From Oscillospiraceae bacterium (lineage in GTDB: Bacteria; Bacillota; Clostridia; Oscillospirales; Oscillospiraceae), in the NCBI GenBank assembly GCA_017466215.1, contig JAFTUO010000075.1, positions 1 to 36,688 on the forward strand: a stretch of DNA of 36,688 nt. The letters are read 5' to 3'. Below the pieces are notes generated by a model. That model saw only the letters and a list, made by a program, of their open reading frames with translations. It searched no databases and was not told the origin of the DNA. Made by a program: the position numbers and the translations under genes. Below are positions 7,908 to 16,652 of this stretch, one piece after another. How positions within the stretch are numbered: the stretch's first letter is position 1; every line of letters begins with the position of its first letter.

Positions 7908-10900
7908 ATGATGAAGAAAATTTTCAGGAAAAGTGGACGGTCGATCCCGGTCATTTTGGTTGCGGTGCTGCTTCTGATTGCAGCGCTGGCGCAGCCTGTT
8001 GCCCAGGCGGTAAGCTATGACGCATCCTTTATTAAGGAGTATACCGGCGACCTAAAAGTGAATTATCAGGATTTTCTGGACTCCTCTGTGATGCAGAAGC
8101 TTCCGGATACCATCAAGGATGACGATGAGATCTCCGTGATCATCGCGCTGGATGAGCAGAATCTGCTGGATGCTTATGAAGAAACCGACAAGGCCATGAG
8201 CTTTACCCAGTTTGCGCTGGAAAGCGAGGAGGCCGCCGATATCCTCAGCAAGCGCAGCAGCCGCAAGGCCCAGATCCTGGCTTCTCTGGATGAGGCCGGC
8301 GTTGCCTACACCGCAGGCGAGGAATACAGCGCAGCCATCAATGGCTTTGAGCTGGTGATCCAGGCAAAGGATTTTGATACCACCTGCAAGTCTCTGGGTG
8401 ACGGCGCAGGCATCATCGTCGGCGAGGAGTACAAAGTCGCCGAGACACAGCTGGTGGAAAACAAGGTCAATGTTTACGACACCGGTATTTTTAAGAGCGA
8501 AGGCTCCGGCTATGACGGCAGCGGAATGGTGGTTGCTGTTCTGGATACCGGCCTGGATGCCAAGCACAGCGCCTTTTCTGTGAATGAATTTACATCCCAA
8601 AGGCTGGGCCTGACCTATGAAGATGTGTCCCAGGTCATCGGCAGCACCACCGCTGCTGCCTTGACCGAAGGCCTGACGGTTGACGATGTCTTTATCAATA
8701 ATAAAGTGCCTTTCGGCTTTGACTACGCCGACAAGGACCCCGATCCCTACTCCACCCACAACAACCACGGTACCCACGTCTCCGGCGTGATCGTGGGCAA
8801 GGATGCCACCATTACCGGTGTTGCACCCAATGCGCAGCTGGTGGCGATGAAGATCTTCTCCGACGTGATGGATACCGCAAGAAGTGCCTGGATCCTGGCG
8901 GCGCTGGAAGATTGCGTCATCCTGGGCGTAGATGTGATCAATATGAGTCTGGGCACTGCCTGCGGCTTTAGCCGGGAATCTGACGAAGAGATTCTCAACG
9001 GCGTTTATGACAAGATCCGCGCTGCCGGCATCAGCATTGTGGTGGCTGCTTCCAACAGCTACTCCTCCGCTTACGGCTCTGAGGCCAACGGCAACCTGCC
9101 TCTGACCTCCAATCCCGACACCGGCACAGTCGGCTCTCCCTCTACTTATAAGGGCGCGATGTCCGTTGCTTCCATCGACGGCACGCCCACCCCGTACCTG
9201 CTGTACGGTGATACCATCATTTATTTTGAAGAGGCCAATAACGGCGCTGCTGAAGAGCTTAGCTTCTTTGACAGACTCTTGGGCGATGCCGATTCCAAGG
9301 AATATGAGTACGTGGTCATCCCCGGTATCGGCAGAAGCGCCGACTATACCGGCTTGGATGTAAATGGAAAGATCGTTCTGGTACGCCGCGGCGACAATAC
9401 CTTCGAGGAGAAGGCCATGATCGCCGAAAATCAGGGCGCAGCCGGCATTATTATCTACAACAACGTGTCCGGTGAGATCAAGATGAACGTGGGCAAGGCA
9501 CAGCTGGCTGTCTGCTCCATTTCTCAGGATGACGGCGAGCTGCTGGCTGCCCAGTCCGGTAAGCTGAAGATCAGCCGCGATCAGGCATCCGGCCCGTTTA
9601 TCACCGACTTCTCCTCCTGGGGCCCCACTCCCGATCTGAAGATCAAGCCGGAGCTGACCGCTCACGGCGGCAACATCCTTTCCTCCATCACCGGCGGCGG
9701 CTATGACCGGCTGTCCGGCACCAGTATGGCTTGCCCCAACCTGGCAGGCGTGATGATCCTGATGCGCCAGTATGTGGTGGAGAATTTCCCCGAGATCGCT
9801 GACGACAACGTAAAAGTATCTGCGATGGTCAATCAGCTGCTGATGTCCACTGCCGATATCATTCTCAACACCAACGGCCAGCCTTACGCTGTCCGCAAGC
9901 AGGGTGCAGGCCTTGCAAATCTGTACAGCGCCCTGAAGACCGATGCTTACATCACCACCAAGGATGAGACCGGCGCGGTGATGGACAAGACCAAGATCGA
10001 GCTTGGCGACGACAAGGAAAAGAACGGCGTTTACACGCTGAATTTCACAGTTAATAACTTTGGCGACGAGGATCGCACCTACACCGTCGGCACATACGTG
10101 ATGACGGAGGGCGTTTCCGAGACCAAGACAGCCCACGGCAAGACTACCGTTACCGAGGTCGCCCACATTCTGGAGGGCGCAGGCGTAAAGGTTACCGTCG
10201 GCGGCGAGGAAATCAAGAAGAACAAGATCTCTGTGTCGGCAGGCGGCAAGGTGGATGTAACCGTTACCATCACCCTGACGGACGAGAATAAGGCATATCT
10301 GGACGAGTCCTTTGAAAACGGTATGTACGTGGAGGGCTTTGTTACCCTGGAGAACGCCGATAAGGATGGCATCAGCCTGAACGTTCCGTATCTGGCATTC
10401 TATGGCGACTGGACCAAAGCGCCTATGTTCGACCTGGACTACTACGACACCAACGCTGACGAGCTGGACGATGCCCTGTCCTTCGAGGACAAGACCATGG
10501 CAGACGCCTATGCCACCCGCCCCATCGGCGGCGTGGAGAGCGACTACGTCAGCTATTTGGGCACTTACTACTTCCTCCAGGATCCGGAGGATATCGTGAT
10601 CTCCGCCAGCCGTGATTATATCGCGCTGTCCAACCGGGAGGGTACGATCCACTCTCTGCGGTTTGTGTGGGCAGGTCTGCTCCGTGCGGCAGAGCGGATC
10701 GAGATCTCCATCACCGACGATGTAACCGGTGAGGTGATCTTCGAAACCGTAGACGATGATGTCCGCAAATCCTACGGCGACGGCGGCTCTATTTACCCCG
10801 CCAATATCGAGATCGAATTCGACACCCAGGACTATAACCTGGCCAACAACACCGAGTATACGGTGAAGCTGGTGGGCTATATGGACTATGATGAGGGTGC

Positions 10901-13900
10901 GCTGGATACCAACGAGAAGAACACCTTCGAGTTCCCGCTGGTGGTGGACTTTGAAGCGCCCACCCTGACGGATGTGGAATTCTATTACGAGTACGACAAG
11001 ACGCTGAAGCAGAACCGCCTGTACGCAAAAATGGCCATCTATGACAACCATTTTGCGATGGCCGCGCAGGTTGGCTGCGTCGTGGAATCCACCGATGAGG
11101 AAGGAAACTACATTCCTGAGCTGAAGAACTTTGAGCAGTATATGACACCGGTGTACTCTCAGCGCAACAGCACCACCTATGTTACCTATGAGCTGACGGA
11201 TTATATCTATCAGATCAAGGAAAATGCTGTCAACAAGAATACATTCGCTGTTACCTGCTATGACTATGCACTGAACTACGCCACCTACGAGGTGGGTCTG
11301 CCGGATGACTATGCAGACTTCTATTTCGACGGCCTGGAAGAGGGCCTGACCCTCAGCCCCAACGAAGTGTATTCCCTGGAGCCGCTGGTTTATCCCAACA
11401 CCTCCTGGGGTGAGCTGCTGGAGTTCAGCTCCTCCAAGACCAATGTGGTCCGGGTGGTGAACAACAAGCTGGTGGCTGTAAAGTCCGGCAAGGCGGTCAT
11501 CAAGGTCCGCGATCCCGAGACCAATAAGAGCCTGACCTTTAATGTAACGGTTCTGAAAGAAGATGACGAGGGCTTCCAGCGCTTTGATAAGCCGGTAGTC
11601 GATATCTTCCGGGTGGACGGCTATAAGACCGTCAATGCCTACTATGTGGTAGACAATGAGGAAAAGGACATCGGCGATACCGGCGATACCCGGTATTTTG
11701 AGGACAACTTCAACCTGAGTATGTACCCCTCCGAGACGGTACAGCTCAACTACACCCTCAATGCCTACTTCCCCAAGGATACCACGGTGGCCTTTGAGAC
11801 CAGTAACGACAGCATCGTCAAGGTTGACGAAAACGGTGCGATTACAGCTGTGGCCGAGGGCTTTGGCTCGATTACGGTCAAGGTGATGCAGGACGATAAG
11901 AGCACCTATTATTCCCAGGCCATCTCCGTGGAAGTCAAGGATCCCTTCCTGACCAACGGCGCAAGCCTGACCCATTACTACGGCAATGGCGGCGTTGTTA
12001 CCTTCCCCGAGGATCTGGCCATAACCGAGATCGGCAACTTTGCCTTTGCAAACTTTGAGTACATCGAAAAGACTGCAGAAGAACTGGAATTTGACGATGC
12101 AGAGGCTGTGAAGCAGTGGTACATCGGTAATGCTACCGTTACCAAGGTCGTCATTCCCGAGGGTGTGGAGAAGATCGGCGCGTATGCATTCGCCAATCTG
12201 ACCGCGCTGGAAGAGATCGTGCTTCCCTCTACTCTGGAGGCCATCGAATACGGCGCATTCTACGGCTGCAGCTCTTTGGAGAAGATCACCTTCAGCGGTG
12301 AGAACAATCTGAAGATCATCAGCCAGAACGCCTTTGAAAAATGCGATCTGCAGGGCAAGCTGGAGCTGCCTGCTATTTGCGTGATTTCTGACTATGCCTT
12401 CGCCGGCAACCAGGAGCTGGAGGAAGTGGTAACCTCCGATGCCCTCCAGTCCATTGGCCAGTATGCCTTTGCCGGCTGTAAGGAGCTGGAAAAAATTACG
12501 ATCACTGCAGACACGGTCAAGTACGGTATGTATGCCTTTACCGACTGTGAGGCCTTGACAGAGTTCTATGTCAATGCTGCGGTGCTTCCCGAGGGTATGT
12601 TCTACGAGTGCAAGAATCTGGAAAGCGTTACTGTCGGCCCCGAGGTCAATGACATCGGCGCATTCGCCTTCCGGGATACCAGTGTCAGCACCTTTACCGT
12701 ATCTGAAGGCAACAAGACCTATAAGGTACAGAGCGCAGACCATATCCTTTCTGCAGACGAAAAGACCCTGGTCGCTGTGGCGGCCACACTGGGCGGCGAC
12801 TTTACTGCTGATAATATCGGCGGCACAGCCGTTACCGGTATTGCCAAGGGCGCGTTCTCCCATAACAGAAAGCTGACCTCCGTCACGCTGCCCTCCGTTA
12901 CCTGGGTGGGTGAGTATGGCTTCGGCTTTTCTGAGAGCATTGCTGCCATCACTCTGGGTGAGCTGACCAGTATTGGCGAGTACGCTTTCTTTGAGACCGC
13001 AATTACACAGCTGCCCAAGTTTACCGCCGCAACCGAGATCGGCAGATATGCCTTCTCCCACACCAAGCTGACCTCCGTTACCGTTCCCAGCGGTATGGAG
13101 ATCGCAGAGGGCGTGTTCAGCGAATGTATGGACCTGACCTCTGTTACAGTGGGCGACGATGTGATCCTCGGCAAATTTGCCTTCCAGGTCAGCGTGGATA
13201 ATGTGTTCCAGGTGCTGAACTATGACGAAGGCGGCGAAAAGTATTTCTACTATGATTTCAATGCTCCTTTGAAGGAGCTGACCATCGGCAAAAACGTGAT
13301 CATTGGCGACAATGCCTTTGCCAATGCGGCAAACCTTGTCAGCGTAACCCTGGGCGAGGGCGCGCAGATCGGCAAGCAGGCTTTCTACAACTGTACGGAT
13401 CTGGCACACATCGACCTGAGCAAGGCGATCTCCATCGGCGACTATGCCTTCTCCGGCGATGAGTACTACATCTGCCTGGATGAGAATATGCAGGTGGCGG
13501 CCGTATCCAAGGAAGGCGAATATATGACCACGGAGCACGCCAGCGCGCTGACCGAGGCAGATCTGTCTGCCGCCACCAGCGTGGGCGAGTATGCCTTCGC
13601 GCTGTGCCGCAGCCTGGAGAGTGTCAAGCTGGGCGACGGCATTACGGAGCTGAAGCAGTACACCTTCGCAGGCTGCTCCAAGCTGGCATCTATCAACCTG
13701 AACAAGCTGACCTCCATTGGCGACTACTGCTTTATGGAAAACGAAGGAATGACCGCTGCAGACCTGTCTTCTGCAACCAATATCGGCGAGTATGCCTTTG
13801 TTAACAGTAAGCTTACATCCATTACCCTGAAGCCTGTTACCGAGGAAAACCCCGATACCGTCACGGTAGGGGAGGGCGCATTTGCCTACTGTGGGGCGCT

Positions 13901-15254
13901 GACAGATGTGAAGAATATGACTTCTGTTGGCTTCCTGGGCGACCACGCCTTTGCCTACGCCGGTGTAACGCAGGCAGATCTGCGCAATGCAACCCACATC
14001 GGTACGCAGGCCTTTATCAAGGAAGAGCTGACCCCGTTTAAGGTAACGCTGGGCGAAAAGCTGGCGACCCTGGGGGACAACCCCTTCGCAATGTGCGCCG
14101 TTGAGAGCTTCCACAAGCTGGAGGAAACGGAGTTTAACGGCACGGTCCACAAGATCCCTGTGTACACCTACGATATCAGCGAGACCGTAAAGGTCATTGA
14201 CGGTTCTTTGTACTGCAAGATCGGCACCGGTCTGGAGCTGATCACCTATGCAGGCATAGATGGCGACAATGTTCAGATTGCCGACGGCACGGTGCGCGTT
14301 ACCGCAATGGCCTTTGCCGGCAGCGATGTCAAGATGGTTACCCTGCCTTACACGGTTGCAGCCATCGGACATAAGGCGTTCTTCGACTGCGACAAGCTGG
14401 AGACCGTGATCTTCCAGAGCTACGATGCCCCCATTCTGGAAGAAGAATTTGACCCGACCTACTATGAGTGCCTGGAGCATCTGCCCGGCTCCGGCGATTA
14501 CGGCACCTATACCGACTACGATGGCACGGAAGTGCAGATCGAGCCTATGGAAATGCTGCCCTACTTTATGTGGAACGTAACGGACGGTATGTATTCCAAT
14601 GTGTACTACGGTGCAAACTTTGTAGACTATGTCGGCTATGTTGACAACAAGCTGATGCTTGTCCATCCGGTCAACGGTCAGCATTACGACAGCTACATTA
14701 TGGGTCAGTACTTTGACCTTGCCCTGGAGGGCGCAGCGGCGGCGGATGATGTGACCCTGGCAGCGATCCAGGCCATCAATGAGATCCCCGAGCGTGTTGT
14801 CTATGAGAATAAGGCCGCTGTTGAGGCTGCCCGGGCTGCTTACAATAAGATCGCGACCATCGCCCAGCAGGCACTGGTCTCCAACTATGATAAGCTCCTG
14901 CAGGCTGAGCAGAGAATCCTGGCCCTGACCCCCACGGAGGAAGCACCTGCACCTGTGGAGGAGGAAGAGACCGATTCCAAGGCCGGCTTGATCATCGGCA
15001 TTGTCGTGGGCGTGATCGTTCTGCTTGGCGCCGGCGCGGCAGCCTTTGTCCTGGTGCGCAAACCTGCTTTAAGAGAAAAGGTTCTCAGCAAGCTGTGCAA
15101 GATCTGGCAGAGTCTGAAAAAGTTGGTCAAGAAAGTGATCGACAAGCTGTGTGCATTCTTTAAGGGCCTCAAAAAACCCGCTAAGGAAGCACCTGCAGAA
15201 GAAACGGAAGAAGCCCTAGCAGAAGAAAACGAGGAAGCGTCCTCAGAAGAATAA
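7908..15254 (+). CDS. Giant membrane-anchored subtilase (S8) with BspA-type leucine-rich repeats
   Basis: The 2448-residue exported protein starts with a signal peptide (cleavage near AQA, about residue 34) and a propeptide-like region (about 75-175). The S8 domain has the catalytic triad D213 (VLDTG), H287 (HGTHVSG) and S606 (SGTSMA), with oxyanion N383. A PA-type insert (about 484-540) sits between N383 and S606, as in lactocepin/C5a peptidase enzymes. Beta-sandwich regions follow, including Ig-like Big_2 segments (about 1138-1218 and 1270-1346). About 800 residues of LRR_5 repeats (1360-2170; recurring IGxYAFxxC) come next, then a small helical FIVAR-like segment (about 2284-2341). The C-terminus has one membrane segment (about 2359-2383), a Lys-rich amphipathic stretch and an acidic tail. 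The triad is intact, so it should be active outside the cell. Alternative start ATG at 7911. It heads the operon for peptide import. Confidence 0.95.
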   Translation: MMKKIFRKSGRSIPVILVAVLLLIAALAQPVAQAVSYDASFIKEYTGDLKVNYQDFLDSSVMQKLPDTIKDDDEISVIIALDEQNLLDAYEETDKAMSFTQFALESEEAADILSKRSSRKAQILASLDEAGVAYTAGEEYSAAINGFELVIQAKDFDTTCKSLGDGAGIIVGEEYKVAETQLVENKVNVYDTGIFKSEGSGYDGSGMVVAVLDTGLDAKHSAFSVNEFTSQRLGLTYEDVSQVIGSTTAAALTEGLTVDDVFINNKVPFGFDYADKDPDPYSTHNNHGTHVSGVIVGKDATITGVAPNAQLVAMKIFSDVMDTARSAWILAALEDCVILGVDVINMSLGTACGFSRESDEEILNGVYDKIRAAGISIVVAASNSYSSAYGSEANGNLPLTSNPDTGTVGSPSTYKGAMSVASIDGTPTPYLLYGDTIIYFEEANNGAAEELSFFDRLLGDADSKEYEYVVIPGIGRSADYTGLDVNGKIVLVRRGDNTFEEKAMIAENQGAAGIIIYNNVSGEIKMNVGKAQLAVCSISQDDGELLAAQSGKLKISRDQASGPFITDFSSWGPTPDLKIKPELTAHGGNILSSITGGGYDRLSGTSMACPNLAGVMILMRQYVVENFPEIADDNVKVSAMVNQLLMSTADIILNTNGQPYAVRKQGAGLANLYSALKTDAYITTKDETGAVMDKTKIELGDDKEKNGVYTLNFTVNNFGDEDRTYTVGTYVMTEGVSETKTAHGKTTVTEVAHILEGAGVKVTVGGEEIKKNKISVSAGGKVDVTVTITLTDENKAYLDESFENGMYVEGFVTLENADKDGISLNVPYLAFYGDWTKAPMFDLDYYDTNADELDDALSFEDKTMADAYATRPIGGVESDYVSYLGTYYFLQDPEDIVISASRDYIALSNREGTIHSLRFVWAGLLRAAERIEISITDDVTGEVIFETVDDDVRKSYGDGGSIYPANIEIEFDTQDYNLANNTEYTVKLVGYMDYDEGALDTNEKNTFEFPLVVDFEAPTLTDVEFYYEYDKTLKQNRLYAKMAIYDNHFAMAAQVGCVVESTDEEGNYIPELKNFEQYMTPVYSQRNSTTYVTYELTDYIYQIKENAVNKNTFAVTCYDYALNYATYEVGLPDDYADFYFDGLEEGLTLSPNEVYSLEPLVYPNTSWGELLEFSSSKTNVVRVVNNKLVAVKSGKAVIKVRDPETNKSLTFNVTVLKEDDEGFQRFDKPVVDIFRVDGYKTVNAYYVVDNEEKDIGDTGDTRYFEDNFNLSMYPSETVQLNYTLNAYFPKDTTVAFETSNDSIVKVDENGAITAVAEGFGSITVKVMQDDKSTYYSQAISVEVKDPFLTNGASLTHYYGNGGVVTFPEDLAITEIGNFAFANFEYIEKTAEELEFDDAEAVKQWYIGNATVTKVVIPEGVEKIGAYAFANLTALEEIVLPSTLEAIEYGAFYGCSSLEKITFSGENNLKIISQNAFEKCDLQGKLELPAICVISDYAFAGNQELEEVVTSDALQSIGQYAFAGCKELEKITITADTVKYGMYAFTDCEALTEFYVNAAVLPEGMFYECKNLESVTVGPEVNDIGAFAFRDTSVSTFTVSEGNKTYKVQSADHILSADEKTLVAVAATLGGDFTADNIGGTAVTGIAKGAFSHNRKLTSVTLPSVTWVGEYGFGFSESIAAITLGELTSIGEYAFFETAITQLPKFTAATEIGRYAFSHTKLTSVTVPSGMEIAEGVFSECMDLTSVTVGDDVILGKFAFQVSVDNVFQVLNYDEGGEKYFYYDFNAPLKELTIGKNVIIGDNAFANAANLVSVTLGEGAQIGKQAFYNCTDLAHIDLSKAISIGDYAFSGDEYYICLDENMQVAAVSKEGEYMTTEHASALTEADLSAATSVGEYAFALCRSLESVKLGDGITELKQYTFAGCSKLASINLNKLTSIGDYCFMENEGMTAADLSSATNIGEYAFVNSKLTSITLKPVTEENPDTVTVGEGAFAYCGALTDVKNMTSVGFLGDHAFAYAGVTQADLRNATHIGTQAFIKEELTPFKVTLGEKLATLGDNPFAMCAVESFHKLEETEFNGTVHKIPVYTYDISETVKVIDGSLYCKIGTGLELITYAGIDGDNVQIADGTVRVTAMAFAGSDVKMVTLPYTVAAIGHKAFFDCDKLETVIFQSYDAPILEEEFDPTYYECLEHLPGSGDYGTYTDYDGTEVQIEPMEMLPYFMWNVTDGMYSNVYYGANFVDYVGYVDNKLMLVHPVNGQHYDSYIMGQYFDLALEGAAAADDVTLAAIQAINEIPERVVYENKAAVEAARAAYNKIATIAQQALVSNYDKLLQAEQRILALTPTEEAPAPVEEEETDSKAGLIIGIVVGVIVLLGAGAAAFVLVRKPALREKVLSKLCKIWQSLKKLVKKVIDKLCAFFKGLKKPAKEAPAEETEEALAEENEEASSEE

Positions 15255-15260
15255 TCAATC

Positions 15261-15288
15261 GGGAGAAGCCGTAAACGCGGCTTCTCCC
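15261..15288 (+). promoter_or_regulatory. Strong intercistronic hairpin without a T-run
   Basis: An 11-bp perfect stem (GGGAGAAGCCG / CGGCTTCTCCC) with a 6-nt loop lies between the protease stop codon and the Shine-Dalgarno of the next gene. No U-tract follows (ACCGTGAGG), so it is unlikely to be a full intrinsic terminator. It more likely acts as an RNA processing or stability element, or a weak attenuator, lowering expression of downstream genes relative to the protease or the reverse (inference). Confidence 0.7.
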
Positions 15289-15303
15289 ACCGTGAGGAAA
15301 GAT

Positions 15304-16614
15304 ATGAAGCTGAATAAAAAAGCGATTTTGTTGGTCCTTCTGATCGTAGCGGTACTTCTGGTGGCAGCGGGCTGCGCTGCAACGCAGAATCCCTACCGCG
15401 CCAATGATACCGAAGGCTATAACGTCAGCATCAAATTTGATGCCAATGGCGGATTTTTTACCACCAATACTGCTGTGATCGTGGACTCCTATAATTTGTC
15501 TGACCTGCCGAAGGACAGCAACGGAGATGCCCAGATCGCCCTTCTGTCTCCCGATGATTCCCGTCGGGGCAAGGAGGCGTTTACAGCCGTGAAAAACGGC
15601 TACTTCCTGGCGGGCTGGTACACCCAGCGCGACGGGGAAGGCGAAAATGTTACCTACGCGAACAAATGGGATTTTGAAAACAGTACATACACCGTAAAGG
15701 CGGACGGCAATTACTCTGCCTCCGAGCCGGTACTGACGCTGTACGCAGCCTGGGTCCCGCTGCTGGAGATCGAGATCTACGACCTTAACTCCGGGGCGAT
15801 GATCAATACCACCACCTTCAGCCCGCTGGAAACGGATCTGGAGCATATCCAGCTTCCTTCCTGGGATGAAAAGACCGGCTCTGTTTTGATGGGCAAGTTC
15901 CCCAAACACGATGGCTACACCTGGGGTGATGTGTATCTGGATGCGGAAGGCACGCAAAAGGTCGAAAGTGCGGAAATCGCGCATCCCGGTAAGGTCAACC
16001 TTGACAATGCCACCGTGGAAAACCAAAAAATGAAGCTGTATGTGGACTATATGGAAGGCGAATGGTTCCATATCACATCGGCAAAGCAGCTGGCAAGCAA
16101 TGCCAGCGTCAGCGGCAACTATATTCTGGACGCGGATCTGGACTTTACAGACCAGATCTGGCCTACGGCTCTGATGCACGGTAACTTTACCGGTACTATC
16201 GTGGGCAACGGCCATATCATCAGCAATGTTGCCATCACACAAACCAACAATTCCAAGGTCAACACCGGTCTGTTCGGCCAGCTGACGGAAAAGGCTTCCA
16301 TCAGCAATGTATCCTTTGAAAATACCACCCTGACCATTGAGGGCGGCACCCGTGTTACCGGCGCAAGCTTCGGCCTGCTGGCCGGCACAGCGTCTAACAA
16401 TGCGCAGCTGGAAAACGTTGCTATTTCCGGCAAGGTGCAGATCGCAGCCGATGCCTACTTCGGCACTGATGATTATGTGATCGGCCTTCTGTGCGGAACT
16501 GGCAAGCCCGCCATTGATGCTGCTGGCATCACCTGCGAGATCGTAGGGGAGAACACCCAGGGCATCACCTTGACAGTAGAAAACGGCAAAGTCGTTTTGA
16601 CTGCCGCGGAATAA
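15304..16614 (+). CDS. Lipoprotein with InlB-type repeat and GLUG-like beta-helix region
   Basis: The 436-residue product has a lipoprotein signal peptide with lipobox VAAGC. The start is the ATG at 15304, behind GAGGAAA; an in-frame GTG at 15292 lies over the Shine-Dalgarno and is rejected. An InlB B-repeat-like (Listeria/Bacteroides repeat) module spans about residues 38-150 (FDANGGFF, AGWYTQRDG, LTLYAAWV). A middle region is unassigned. The C-terminal half (about 255-400) resembles GLUG/beta-helix repeats (GTIVGNGHIISNV, NTGLFGQL). Such modules bind proteins or carbohydrates at the cell surface; the exact ligand is unknown. Its place between a surface protease and a peptide-binding protein suggests an accessory role in protein capture or degradation (inference). 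Confidence 0.85.
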   Translation: MKLNKKAILLVLLIVAVLLVAAGCAATQNPYRANDTEGYNVSIKFDANGGFFTTNTAVIVDSYNLSDLPKDSNGDAQIALLSPDDSRRGKEAFTAVKNGYFLAGWYTQRDGEGENVTYANKWDFENSTYTVKADGNYSASEPVLTLYAAWVPLLEIEIYDLNSGAMINTTTFSPLETDLEHIQLPSWDEKTGSVLMGKFPKHDGYTWGDVYLDAEGTQKVESAEIAHPGKVNLDNATVENQKMKLYVDYMEGEWFHITSAKQLASNASVSGNYILDADLDFTDQIWPTALMHGNFTGTIVGNGHIISNVAITQTNNSKVNTGLFGQLTEKASISNVSFENTTLTIEGGTRVTGASFGLLAGTASNNAQLENVAISGKVQIAADAYFGTDDYVIGLLCGTGKPAIDAAGITCEIVGENTQGITLTVENGKVVLTAAE

Positions 16615-16652
16615 ATCAGTAAGCAATTAAAGTTTATATAAGGAGAGTAACT

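Noticed and set aside
8052..14684. A 2210-codon open frame on the minus strand, antisense to the protease gene
   Set aside because: Its codons are exact reverse complements of the protease codons. It stays open only because the sense frame avoids TTA, CTA and TCA; it ends exactly at a CTA codon at 8052-8054. It has no ribosome binding site, and the sense product has intact catalytic motifs.
15261..15288. Full intrinsic terminator after the protease gene
   Set aside because: The stem is strong but no T-run follows, and the next gene begins within 16 bases with no promoter of its own.
16593..16640. A separate promoter for the peptide-binding protein (TTGACT with TAAGCA)
   Set aside because: The -10 match is poor and the -35 lies within the preceding gene; not strong enough to call.
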